From positions 3,032,759 through 3,096,758 of the forward strand of contig OZ026560.1 of assembly GCA_964020155.1 (NCBI GenBank): DNA of 64,000 nucleotides. Direction: 5' to 3'. The translations under genes and the position numbers were made by a program. Numbering within the stretch: position 1 is the stretch's first letter; each line of letters begins with the position of its first letter. Source of the DNA: Chondrilla cf. caribensis (taxonomy: Eukaryota > Porifera > Demospongiae > Chondrillida > Chondrillidae). Shown here in pieces: positions 1 through 11,529 of this stretch. Below the pieces are notes generated by a model. The model saw only the letters and a list, made by a program, of their open reading frames with translations, was not told the DNA's origin and ran no database searches.

Positions 1-681
1 GCACACACACTACAAAACACACCCACATCCACTGACACCCACACCCATTCACACACACACACACTTCCACCCACACCCAGCACACCCAGTACACACACAC
101 ACTCAAACAGAATTACAGAAATACGTACATACATCCACAATAGCACACCTCTCACCCTCTCCGCTATCCTGTGCAGAGTCCTCTCCAGTATCTGTTCCTC
201 CTCCAGCAGGAGTGTGTTGGCGTCCATGAGGAGTGTGGGGGTGTAGGGTTGTGGGTCCACCATCGTCATCTTCTCCACACCTGGTACCGTGAAATTGGCC
301 TCCATCTTATTCGAGAACTCCTTGTAGTCCACGTAGGATGGGTCCTTGTGAGAGCAGTACGTAGTCACTGGTGAACCTCTATATAAGTATATGAAGACCA
401 CCAGTCTACAGAGACCATATTTTCTTGGTTGGTATTCACAGACAGGTTCCACTGTATACTAGTACATACGTATACTTATATGTACACATGTATGTCAGTA
501 CCTCTCCTCAACGGCTGCTGCCTCTGGCTCAGTCAAGTTGAAGCCACAGAGGTCCAGGGCCTCCTGAAGGAGGTACCTGGCATGCAGTAGGAGTGGAGCT
601 TGTCGTGGTCCCTGAGAAACTCCAACGCTCGTATCCTCTCCTTTGCCACCTGTGTGTGCACAAGGGAGTGGTTGCAATACG

Positions 682-2783
682 TAGCGCTGGGCGGTATACC
701 AAATATATAGTAATATTAATACCGCGGTATTATTTGTGCACGTTTTTGATACCGGCTGACTTTTTTCTATACCGAGATATCATGATATCACTGTATTCTC
801 TAAGGTTTGGGATCTCCAATAAAGAACGGACATCGGCCATTGTGGTTTGACCTCTAAGACATAATCATGTCATGTGATCCGATGACGTCACCTATTCACA
901 TTCATAACGGATTCAACAGTGTAATTTTGATCAAACAAGATACCCGAAAGATGTGGATGAATAAGCACAAGCGCAAAATGGATAAATAAATCAAAGCTGT
1001 CAAGGGGAGATAAAATACAGGAACACAAGTGACAAGATTACAGGATAGCACTTTTCAAACTGGATACTGGCTCGAGATGTCAGACATCAAGTTTGTGAAC
1101 GATGCTTCCTTTGTTTGCCCCCATCTCTCACGCCACACGAACTCATCAAGGTATGAAGGCAACTGATTGCTACTGACACCCATCATCGATTTGAACCTGC
1201 ACTTTACACGGTTCCAGTAACGTTCTACATTCTGGGAGTGCACACCAGTAACCGGGTCAACAAAATTCAGGCTGTGATTGACTGTGGAGTGAATGGAAAC
1301 ATTTGGCAATTGTGCCACAGAATTGTAGGCCCTCCACTGGTCGGAATAAATGATGGTACCCGGTCTAGTATGGGCCTGAATGATCGGCAGCAAAGTCGAA
1401 GCATCTCGCCTGGGTACTAGTTCCATATATCCAATGGATGGGCTTGAGGATGTATCCACCAGGCCAAACACCCATGTTCACTCCTAGGAGTCCGTCCATA
1501 ATGATACTTTGGCTTGTGGCAAAACAGAGACTCGTCGATTTGCACAACAACATTGTTTCCACCAAGGATGATAGGTGTATTCACAAGTTTTGTCGAGCAC
1601 ACCTTGCGGAACCATTGGTATACTTGAGAGGCAGTACTTTCGGTAACCTCGGCTTCCTCTGCTGCATCTGTAACAGGGTACTGGCGTGACCACCAATGCA
1701 TCAGTATGACCCACTTTGCAGAGGCAGTCGAGATTTGCTGAAAAAAGTACCATCTCTTAACGATATTCGTTTCTGGTAGGCAGTGCAACGCCACCGATAT
1801 TCATCACTTACATCATTTCGTTGCTCCGAAACCATGTCCACATTGGCCGATGTTGTTGAGCAGACAGGACAAGCCTTTGGGTCTGGTAGGAGGCCATAGG
1901 ACTGTAAGATTGATCCGAAGATGATGGGTCCCAATGTGAGCAGAGGCATTGCAGTAAAAATCAAGTGAATCACAATGATCAAGACAAGGAAAATTGAGAA
2001 AGAATCAAGAACTGCAAAAGGCACTGAAAAACGCTTTAATCGCTCGAAATTGCCGCCCAAATTACTGAAGTAATTTTATTCCATGTGATTTGTATGTGCT
2101 TATTTCCTTAGATTGTTATTTATTATCAATTCATTAATTCAAATCGTTTCGAAGCGATTATACGGGTATTTGTATATATGATGACGTCATCGGGTCACAT
2201 GATATGGTTATGTCTTAGAGGTCACGTGCATGACGTCATTATGACATCATCAAACCACAATGGCCGATGTCCGTTCTTTATTGAAGATCCAAGATTTGAT
2301 GGGTATTTTAAGTAATATATTCCTGAGATATCAAATTTCGCCCGGAAATGATGTGTTCTGAATCCTTCGAAAATATTGCTGCGACAGCCATGATTACGAG
2401 CACGAAATGTGTGCATGTGCGGAGTAATACGTTGTTAGATGGAATGAGAGAATGTTGTCAAAATGGCGACGTCGTCGGCTGTAAGTTTAAATTTTGATCA
2501 GCGAACAGGCGATACGGGTGATTCGAGCGATGAACTTCATCTCGTCGATAAGATGAATACTAAATCTGATATTTGGAAGTACTTTGCACTCCGAGTTAAC
2601 TAGGACGACAAAGTAGTGGATTATTTATTTATTTATTTATGTCTATTTATTTCATTATTATTAAATCAAGGATTCAGTTATTTCAATGCCCAACTATAAC
2701 CTTAAGACTCGGTATACCGTAATACCGTCGTATGATGTTGGCAATATACCGAAACTGATATTTTTTGATACCGCCCAGCGCTA
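682..2783. mobile_element. Merlin-type DNA transposon, 2.1 kb, with 8-bp target duplication
   Basis: The ends are inverted: TAGCGCTGGGCGGTAT at 682-697 and its complement at 2768-2783. GCAATACG is duplicated at 674-681 and 2784-2791. A longer subterminal inverted repeat pairs about 815-890 with 2180-2290. The interior carries a minus-strand IS1595/ISXO2-like transposase, the eukaryotic Merlin superfamily, which is known for 8-9 bp duplications. The homologous EF-hand copy at about 18,375-18,390 lacks the element and carries one GCAATAC, so it serves as an empty site. Confidence 0.88.
1055..2060 (-). pseudogene. Merlin (IS1595/ISXO2-like) transposase, frameshifted
   Basis: The product would have been a DDE-type transposase moving the surrounding element. 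Reading on the minus strand, the N-terminal part (about 2060-1715) contains a CPVC zinc-ribbon-like motif and WRC. A helix-turn-helix-like stretch follows (TESTASQVYQWFR, about 1660-1620). The catalytic region has VQIDES near 1536, IIYSDQWRAYN near 1340 and NVERYWNRVK near 1222, matching the D, D and E/N-E positions of the family. Three overlapping frames are needed, with single-base shifts at roughly 1710 and 1480, so no full-length protein is possible. Its boundaries fall wholly within the terminal repeats. Confidence 0.85.
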
Positions 2784-3065
2784 GCAATACGCATACATAA
2801 TCCATGCAATATGCACACTGAACATCAACAACAATTATAAAGGCACATACACAATCATGTACATGAGCATGTACATATGTAGGTGCATGCACTTAACAAA
2901 TTTGTTGAATGTGACACACCACACCAACAAGTATGTACATATGTACAAATGTTAGTATACTCGTCCAAACACATACAGGCACACATACACTGACACTCTT
3001 CCAAATATGTATACAAACACACCATCACACACAGATACGTAAACGTACACACCCACCCACCCACC

Positions 3066-3073
<8 letters not shown>

Positions 3074-3110
<37 letters not shown>
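3074..3110. repeat. CA microsatellite
   Basis: A CA tract preceded by CCAC repeats within an intron of EF-hand pseudogene copy 1. The corresponding place in copy 2 (18,663-18,775) is a longer mix of CA and CAAA tracts. Confidence 0.9.
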
Positions 3111-3115
<5 letters not shown>

Positions 3116-3542
3116 AAAACAAACAAACACACCTTGGTCTTCATCCTGTTCAGCACCCGGTCCACATTCACAGCCCTCAGTCCGGCCCCGGTGTAAACAG
3201 ACTTCCCCAAGTGGTGTTTCTGAGTGGACAACTGAGCCATCCGATGCTGATAATTGTTCTCGGGCTGCTCCGAAGGCTGGATCTTGTTGAGGAGCTTCAA
3301 ATTAAACTTTGCAGTAGAAAGTGGGAGAAGGAGGCAGTATCCACTCATGTATGTATCTGCAAATGTTACTATGTATGTATGTACATACATACATGTGGAA
3401 TACATATGTACACATAAGTATGTATGTACCCCGATGCGTGGGCATCTTCAATCAACTACAAAAGCACCAACAGGAGTACATTCGCAATGTACTGGGGTAC
3501 ACTTGTGATGTACCCCAGTTTTTGTAAGTGGCATTATTTAAT

Positions 3543-3830
3543 CTAACAAGCTTCGGATAGTTACTGAGCGAACGGCGAAACTCGCCGAACCCATAAGCCT
3601 CAGAATATTTTCCGAACGAACAAGGGAAACTTGCCAAACCCACGAACCTTAGAATATCTACCGAACGAATGAGGAAACTTGCCAGAACCAAGAGCCTTAG
3701 AATATCTACAGAACAAACGAACAAAATAGGAAACTTGCCAAAACAACGAGCCTAGGAGTATTAACCAAACAAAAGAGGAAACTTGCTGAAACAAGCCTGT
3801 GAGTATAAAATTTACCGAACAAACGACAAT
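3543..3830. repeat. Degenerate tandem repeat of about 48 bp, five units
   Basis: Successive units share CCGAACGAA, GGAAACTTGCC and GAGCCTTAGAATAT in the same order at about 47-56 bp spacing. It lies inside the copy-1 insertion and is not found elsewhere in the window. Confidence 0.75.
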
Positions 3831-3929
3831 TGCTGCAGTGTTATTAGGCCTTCTTGCCGCTCTTCATTGAAAACCTCAATCGATAGGCCTACCATCCCGC
3901 GTAAATGAATGTGCCTACGGGGTACATAC

Positions 3930-4070
3930 TAGTTATACCCCGCTTTCGGTGTGTACTGTGCGGATGCACTAAGTGTTAGGAATAGATTAGCCTCGGGCTG
4001 CGCCCTCGGCCAATCTATTCCTAACACTTAGTACATCCGCACAGTACACACCAAAAGCGGGGTATAACTA
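3930..4070. repeat. Long palindrome (hairpin), 141 bp
   Basis: The arm beginning TAGTTATACCCCGCTTT is repeated in reverse complement ending at 4070. Arms are about 60 bases with a few mismatches, around a short GC-rich centre near 3991-4011. It lies at the right edge of the copy-1 insertion and resembles a fold-back element. Confidence 0.85.
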
Positions 4071-4727
4071 CTACATGTACATAAACCACCCATGCTACTA
4101 ACTACACATGTATGTACAAATGTATACTATATGCGAAATATGTGTATGTACATAGATGTACATATGTGCATGCATAAATAAGTGAACTACGTATCTTTTT
4201 AGAACAATGAAGGGGGAAATGGGGAAGTAACCAAATTGAGTTCTGTAAATTGCCAGCAATTGGGAGTGACAACAAGTCTCGGACCAACCTCTGTCAACGT
4301 CAGCGATAAATTGCTTCCACAGCACATGGTCCTTCTTCTTGGGGTCACTGTAGAGGGAGCAGAGTGTGGCAAACTCCTCCTGGGTGAGGTCGGAGTGTCT
4401 CATGGAGGACAGGCCTTGACGGAACTGGGACACGCCTATGGATCCCGATCTGAGGGGTCAAAGTCTTCAAAATGTTCAGACACCTGTGTGCATGTGTGTG
4501 TGTGGAGGGGGGGAGTGGGGGAGGATTAATGAGGTATATGAGATGGACAGATGTACAACTACCACACCCTGTACAAATGTACATATATGATCCATGCAAT
4601 TTAGATCCACTTCCACTTGGATCTCGTTAGTGTAATTGCATAATTAGTCCCAGGTTGGTCATTAGTGACTGCGTGTGGCCATGGGATAGCATATAATATT
4701 ATAGGGAACACACGTGGAGAACACACA

Positions 4728-4895
4728 GGTACATACATACACAAGAACGGCATACAGATACATACGTACACACACAAGAAGGGCATACAGGTACATACGT
4801 ACACACACAAGAAGGTATACAGGTACATATGTACACACACAAGAAGGGTATACAGGTACATACATATGTACACACACAAGAAGGGTATACACAGT
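4728..4895. repeat. VNTR, units of about 34 bp (5 units), EF-hand copy 1
   Basis: Tandem units centre on CACAAGAAGGGCATACAGG followed by TACATACGTACACA. The same VNTR is in the matching intron of EF-hand copies 2 and 3. The ORFs in it are only repeat translations. Confidence 0.88.
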
Positions 4896-4964
4896 ATCTA
4901 CGTACATCCGCTACAACACATGCCTTCATACCCTTGATAGGTGTCCCCTGGGAGGCCTATGACA

Positions 4965-5215
4965 TTAAAGGCCATATGAAACCACTGTTGAAGCCTATAG
5001 AGATGTTGGATTGTGTTAGCTGCTTATTGCAGTAGAAGATCTAAGCAAGGGGATATCGCGATATTTAGCTATATCGAGATATTTATGGGGACTAGTTAGC
5101 TGAATAACCTTCAAGTGGATATCGACCAGCACTATATACTATATCTCAACAATTTCTGTGATCTAGAGTAAGAATAGACGCATGACTGAGTATACCTATT
5201 AACATCTTCTTTAAA
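4965..5215. repeat. Dispersed repeat upstream of Roco copy 1, also at 37.2 kb
   Basis: A 250-bp stretch (AAAGGCCAT...GTTGAAG...GCAGTAGAAGATCTAAG...GACGCATGA) recurs with minor changes at 37,197-37,470. No coding potential is seen. It sits between the EF-hand fossil and the promoter block. Confidence 0.75.
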
Positions 5216-5289
5216 GCAAGAACTAAATCCCCATTAAATGAAACAATATAGCCTTCGCAAATGATAGAACATATAGAACGTGTGTACAG

Positions 5290-5595
5290 TGCCGTCATCC
5301 TATAGTTGGCAAAGTAAAGAAGGGAACGTATGAATTACTTGGTACACGTGTGGAGCAATCGAAGAGCCTTCCCAGGTTAAAGCTACAATATGTTACAAAA
5401 CTAACCAGTTTGAAATCCGTAAAATGTTTTTGATTATCTGATATTATGCTGATTCAGAAATTATCCATAGCACCACTAGCCGAGTAGGCAGCAGAAAAGC
5501 ACAGAACGAACAACAAACCAACCTACAGATCCTGCGCCATCTTGAACAGCAGTTGTTAGCAGCTATGAATCTAGTTACGTACCTGGTCATGTGAG
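5290..5595 (+). promoter_or_regulatory. Roco 5' module (promoter and leader) of copy 1, with uORF
   Basis: About 300 bp shared by eight loci in the window. Its most conserved part is CCTGCGCCATCTTGAACAGC at 5531-5550, whose GCCATCTTG core matches the known YY1 site. A nine-codon upstream ORF (MNLVTYLVM, 5565-5594) stops one base before the main ATG at 5596. Promoter function is inferred from position and conservation; the transcription start is not known. Confidence 0.6.
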
Positions 5596-8500
5596 ATGGA
5601 TGATTTCTTTGATGCTTGTGAAAGAGGGAACTTGGACAAAGTCAAGAAGTTTATCAAGGAAGGATGCGATGTGAACAAGATATATGAAAGACACTTTTGC
5701 CGAAAACACCACTAATATATGCAGCTGGTGAGGGAAGATTTGATGTTGTAAAATGCTTAATCGATCATGGTGCTGACGTCAGCAAGAAAGCTTGGAATAA
5801 ACGAACAGTACTTCACTATGCTAGTGAGAGGGGTCACTTGAAAGTAGTTGAGGCATTACTCTGTAAGGGTGCAGATATTGATGTAGAGGATGAGGATCAT
5901 TGTACTCCTCTAATGTTGGCAGCTGGAAATGATATTTCCTTGTGTTTGATCGATCGTGGTGCTGATGTTAAGAAGAAAGATAGTCGTAAGCGAACAGCAC
6001 TTCACTATGCTAGTGTGAGGGGTAACTTGAAAGTAGTTAAGGCATTACTTAGTAAGGGTGCAGAAATTGATGTAGAGGAAGAGGATCGTTGTACTCCTCT
6101 AATGTGGGCAGCTGGAAGGGGACACATGGATGTTTCATTGTATTTAATCAATCATGGTGGTGATATTGATAAGAAAGATGGTGATAAGCGAACAGCACTT
6201 CACTATGCTTGTGAGAGGGGTGACTTGAATGTAGTCAAGGCATTACTTAGTAAGGGTGCAGAAATTGATGTAGAGGATGGGGATCGTTGTACTCCTCTAA
6301 TGTGGGCAGCTGGAAGGAGACACATTGATATTTTATTGTATTTAATCGATCATAGTGCTGATGTCAATAAGAAAGATGGTCGTAAGCGAACAGTACTTCA
6401 CTATGCTAGTGAGAGGGGTGACTTGAAAGTAGTCGAGGCATTACTTAGTAAGGGTGCAGGAATTGATGTAGAGGATGAGGATCGTTGTACTCCTCTAATG
6501 TTGGCAGTTGGAAGGAGACACATTGATATTTTATTGTGTTTGATTGATCATGGTGCTAATGTAAATAAGAAAGATTGTTCTAAGCAAACAGCACTTCACT
6601 ATGCTAGTGAGAGGGGTAATTTGAAAGTAGTTGAGGCATTACTTAGTAAGGGCGCAGAAATTGATGTAGAGGATGAGGATCGTTGTACTCCTCTAATATT
6701 AGCTGTGCAGTATCAAACGTTTGCCATCATGTGTCACCTCATCAAAGCAGGTGCCAATGTAAAACAATTAGTACGTTACTTCTCTGGTATTAGCGTATTA
6801 GGTATTGAAGAGGGTAGTCGGCATGGAAGGTACCATCTCTTATGTGCTCTCTCTTACACCATCAACAATAATCACATAGCAGAAGCAGGTGTGCTCATTA
6901 CCAATGGTGTTGGCATTGAAGGAGAACTGGATATTAATCCACCCAGGACTGCTCTAACATTGTCTGCTGAGAATAGCCATGATTCATTAGTTAGGAACCT
7001 CATTCTTCAAGGAGTTAATGTCAACTACCAGGATGCCAGGGGTCGTAGTGCTCTTCACTTTGCTGCTTCTTCCAATCACATCCAGTGTGGTATTCTGCTA
7101 GTCGAAGCAGGAGCTAATTTGAGACTTGAGAATAGAGATTCCCATACACCCCTCGATTTGGCTTCAAAAGAGCTCATAGATGCCATTAACCAGACACTGT
7201 CATTCAATACGAAGAAGACTGTCTGTGTTATTGGTAATGCATGCAGTGGTAAGAGCACACTTATTGCATCACTGCAGAATGAGAATGCTAAATTGTTGAA
7301 GAAACTCCGTCATCGTCTGTTTGGAGTGAAGAACATCAGTGAACGTACAGCTGGCATTGAACCAGTATCTCTCAGCAGTAAACGATACGGAGACACGGTG
7401 TTTCTTGACTTTGCAGGTCAGCACGAATACCACGGTCCTCACGAAATGTTCCTGGAGTCCATTTCTAGCAAAAGTAGGTGCGTTGTGACCATTGTCATGG
7501 TTGTGAAAGTCACAGATGAAGAATCTGCTATTTCTCAACAACTCGATCGATGGCTTCATCCTGTGTCTAAAATGGCTACAACCATGAATCCAATTCGAGT
7601 GGTTGTCATCGGAAGCCACATGGATAAGGTGAAATCCAAAGTGGAAGCCAAGAGCAAGTTGGAGCGCTGCTATCAAAGAGTTCAACAAAACCTTTGTGAT
7701 GTCCCTTTGAAGTTTCATGATGCATGCTACCTGGATTGCCGTCAGCCTTACTCTAGTGATATCAAGAAGTTGTGTGCATATCTGAATGAGGTCCCGATAC
7801 CTCAATACAAAGCAGTTGAAATGCCCTACAGTATCTGTTGGGTCATCTCTCGTATGAAGACCTCACTGGACAGTGAAGCCATTCGAGTATCAGATTTCAC
7901 AAAGTGGATTGAGGAGAACAAGGCCAATCTCCCCACCAACCTCCCACCGTCAGAAGAAGTCTGCAAGGATCTCTCATCCACAGGTCATTTCATGTACCTC
8001 CCCAACAAGGAAGACCCATCCAATGGCTGGCTTGTACTGGACCTTCCATTCATACTCCATAAGGTATATGGGACTCTATTCTCCCCTTCAAAGAAGATTG
8101 TCAACAAATTTGGTCTTCTCAATTGTCAAAAGCTGTCAGTCCTTTTCCCCTCACTGAATCAAGGAATGGTTCACGATGTCTTAACCAGTTTGGAGTTCTG
8201 TGTCGATGTGGATCCGTCAATACTTGCAGAAGAAGTCACCCAGCTGACTGAGAGCACAGACAAGGATCACGACCATCTGTTCTTCCCAGCACTGGTATCA
8301 TCCCAGCCTCCTAAGGTCTTCCTGCACTCTCAACAAGGCTGTCATGTGCTATCATGGCAGTTGGTAGTGGTCAGAAGGCCCTTCATATCTCCTCGTCTCC
8401 TTCAAACCATCATACTTCGATTGGCGGCTCATCACGTTTTCCACTGCAATCAAGATTCCAACACCAGGGAGCATTACTGTAGTGTGTGGTGGAATGGAAT

Positions 8501-11458
8501 CTTCTGGCGGTCAACTGAAGATGTCGATGTAGCAGTTCAAATCAGCGACAGCACCGTAGTTGAGTTGATCGGAAGAAGTGAGGTTGGTCCGGAAGTTCTC
8601 TGCTCGTACGTTTCGACCATCGCTGGAGACATCTCTGCCACAATACGTGAACTGTCTCTGACTTTATCAGCTACTGCGTACATCATCCACCCAGCCGACC
8701 CTCAAGTGTTGCTGGAGAATCCCAGATCCCCCTCTCCTCATGAGAAATTCGAGGTGGACTTTATGCTGGAGAGTATAAGAAATGGTAGAAGTACATGTGT
8801 GTCTTGCCAAATAGAAGCTCCAAGAAAGCTCATTTCTGATTTGTTTTGTGGTTTTGTCCAAAAAGAAGACGTTATTCGACATTTGTCTTTTGTTACTGGT
8901 GAGTTTGTGTGTATATGTGTATGTATACATGTGAACTGTGATGTGTGCTATTGTATAGTACTGTGGTATTGTGTGTTGTGTGCTATTTGAACATACAACA
9001 ACTCTACTTTATTCTACAGTGCACTATTTGTTCAGTATTGTCCTCTATCTGTTTGTGCATGTACTGTACGTATGTACATGTGTACCACTGTATAGTACTA
9101 TTACATTGTAGTTCTGTCTGTAATTCTTGCACATCCATTGTTCATTGCGAGTGTGTGTGTTGTTGTACTGTAGCAAGTACTGTACTTCATATTCCATAAA
9201 TCCAGGTACAACAGCACCTGTGGTTGCCATGGCTACAGATTCTCCCACCAGTGATCCAACCACAGAGCCCGCTCAATTTGATTCCCACCGTGTACTGACC
9301 ACACCCACTGAGTCCACTGGGGTGGTAGACCATCCCCTAACTCCCCATACAGCTCACTGTGGCCCCTCGGAGCACAAAGGTACGCATTGTGTACAGTGTG
9401 TAGACATTGTGCGGCTCCTTATTATTTGATGTGTGCATTTGATACATATGCAGGGTCTCTTTGGGGGGCATCTGACCCCTGGTGGGTAGGGGTTTTCTAG
9501 AGGATATCCCCTTCCCTTCAAATTGTCCATAATACATATCTATAATGAGCCATATCCACCCTCCATCTTCCCATTTCCCCCGCTTTTGCAATCACCATCA
9601 CTACTGTCACCCCTCTAAACCGTTTCCCCAAAAGAAACCATTCATACATCTTTACATATATATGTGCATGTACTGTGCATGCGTATGTACGTACCTGTGT
9701 GTGTGATGTGTTTTCATATTGTGTAAAAGACTAATATGTAAATGATTATTCTCTGTATGTGTTATCTCTTCAGCTCTTCAGTTCAAACTTTTTATTTTTT
9801 ACAGCTCAAGTCTTTGACTGTGAAGCATTCATGGACAAGTTCAAGGAAAGATTCCTCCAATCTGTAGACTCACATGCCATTGTGTTGGGACTGGAGAGAG
9901 AGAAGGTGATCTCTGAAGATCTTGCCTTCACCATTAAGCATCATTGTAGAAGTACTGGAAACGAAGAACTATTTCTACATCTTGGAAGAAATGCCGATCT
10001 GGAAAGTATCCGTAAACTGTGTGATGTGATGGTGAGGAAAGAAGGCCATGCTAAGATGAACGAACTGGGAAGAGACATGAGAAGAGAATTGGATCTACTC
10101 ACAGGTATGCATGTACATGTTGTCATGTAGCTCAATATGTGTATACCCTTTTATTACAAGTTACATGCATTGTGTGCACATGTATGTATGTATTTTGTGT
10201 GCTGTGTCTGATATTTACATGTGAAAGCACAGCAAACGTGATAATATTTGTGTTTGTGTTTAATGCATGTAATTTGTTACTTGAATCAATTGTCTTTCTT
10301 CACTTCTTACTAGATTCCAATCGGAACACACCCACGGATCCCCTCAAGACCACACTCACTGAGTATCTCAAGACCACACCCACTGGTCCCTTCACAACCA
10401 CACCCACTAATCCCTTTGCGACCACACCCACTGGTCTCCTCATGACCACACCCACTAATCCATTCAAGACCACACCCACCAGTCACCTCATGACGACACC
10501 CGCTAATTCCTTCGAGACCACACCCACCGGTCCTCTCATGACCACACCCACTAATCCCTTCGAGACCACACCCACCGGTCACCCCATGACCACACCCACT
10601 AATCCCTTCGAGACCACACCCACCGGTCACCTCATGACCACACCCACTAATCCCTTCGAGACCACACCCACCGGTCACCTCATGACCAAACCCACTAATC
10701 CCTTTGAGACCACATCCACCGGTCACCTCATGACCAAACCCACTAATCCCTTCGAGACCACACCCACCGGTCACCCCATGACCACACCCACTAATCCCTT
10801 CGAGACCACACCCACCGGTCACCTCATGACCACACCCACTAATCCCTTCAAGACCACACCCACCGGTCACCTCATGACCAAACCCACTAATCCCTTTGAG
10901 ACCACATCCACCGGTCACCTCATGACCAAACCCACTAATCCCTTTGAGACCACACCTACCAGTCACCTCATGACCAAACCCACTAATCCCTTCAAGACCA
11001 CACCCACCGGTCACTTCATGACCAAACCCACTAATCCCTTCAAGACCACACCCACCGGTCACCTCATGACCAAACCCACTAATCCCTTCAAGACCACACC
11101 CACCGGTCACCTCATGACCAAACCCACTAATCCCTTCGAGACCACACCCAGTGGTCCCCTCATGACCTCACCCAAATTAACTGGGTTGAATCATCAAGTG
11201 ATTCCCCATGTTGCTCTGGATTGGCAGTCTGTCGGTCATCACTTGGAAGTAGATCCCTCCGTGATGAAGGTCATATATGATGACTATCACGATGATGTGG
11301 AAAAGTGTTGTCGTACCATGTTCACCAGATGGTTGTCTCATAACGAAGGTACAGGAGGAGCCCCAAGACTCTGGAGAACAGTTCTCAAAGCTCTCAAGAA
11401 TGTCGGGTACACCAGTGTTGTTGGAGATGTGGAGAGAACACTGTTTGAGCATCAATAA
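5596..11458 (+). CDS. Roco copy 1: ankyrin-Roc-COR-CARD-like-Death protein, frameshifted near N-terminus
   Basis: Exons: 5596-8898, 9206-9379, 9805-10104, 10314-11458, with GT/AG junctions and matching phases. Five 66-residue ankyrin doublets (about 5735-6710) and later ankyrin repeats precede a Roc GTPase: Walker A GNACSGKST at 7232, DFAGQHEYH near 7410, SHMD near 7616. A COR region follows to about 8700. Exon 3 is CARD-like, exon 4 starts with a long Thr/Pro linker (10,322-11,170) and ends in a Death domain (LDWQSVGHHLEV...). Compared with copy 4, one C is missing at about 5695 (codon 34), so the ATG frame stops early and exon 1 length is divisible by three. The remaining frame is open throughout, so the break is recent, an assembly error, or a downstream start is used. 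Exon 2, a Ser/Thr/Pro linker, occurs only in this copy. The doublet at 5925 has lost three residues. Confidence 0.85.
10322..11170 (+). repeat. Coding minisatellite in Roco copy 1 (24-bp unit, about 35 units)
   Basis: The 24-bp unit encodes eight residues; adjacent units alternate as TTPTNPFE and TTPTGHLM, giving a 48-bp higher-order repeat. It forms a flexible Thr/Pro linker between the CARD-like exon and the Death domain. Other copies have only 5-8 units. Near identity of neighbouring 48-bp units points to recent expansion. Confidence 0.92.
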
Positions 11459-11529
11459 CAGTACCAATGTTCTGTTTTATCTATGATCACCTCTGATCCC
11501 TCCCAACCACATCTGTAGATTTCCTCTTG

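Larger units (their letters stand above)
3428..4075. mobile_element. Insertion of about 0.65 kb unique to EF-hand copy 1, ends uncertain
   Basis: The flanking sequence continues directly in EF-hand copy 2 (about 19,045-19,075) without this block. The insert contains GTACCCC-like motifs near both edges, an internal 48-bp tandem repeat and a long palindrome. I see no coding capacity and cannot define terminal repeats or a clean target duplication, so mobile origin is inferred. Confidence 0.5.
156..4975 (-). pseudogene. EF-hand protein pseudogene, copy 1 (interrupted by a Merlin transposon)
   Basis: Minus-strand exon relics run from high to low coordinate. The piece at about 4289-4480 reads FDP-RSGSIG...FRQGL, an EF-hand pattern. 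About 3130-3310 is a conserved exon with no recognised domain. 502-649 has EFLRDHDKL then ALDLCGFNLTEPE. 156-341 has SYVDYKEF...VPGVEKM and ends at a GT donor. The DKLRSG/FRRxL and YVDYxEF patterns are typical of multi-EF-hand proteins, often ciliary, but I cannot name an orthologue. It is broken: one G is missing at the FRR/ALD junction (also in copy 2), one base is missing near 4455 in the FDP loop, and a 2.1-kb transposon and a 0.65-kb insert sit in introns. Exons further N-terminal, seen in copy 3, are absent here. I am confident it is a decayed relic and moderately sure of the EF-hand assignment. Confidence 0.7.

Noticed and set aside
7269..7805. 178-codon antisense frame inside the Roc/COR region, present in all copies
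   Set aside because: Conserved only because the sense protein is conserved; no independent start context or domain.
10310..11110. 266-codon minus-strand frame of Gly/Cys-rich repeats
   Set aside because: It is the antisense of the coding minisatellite; periodicity of 24 bases keeps several frames open.
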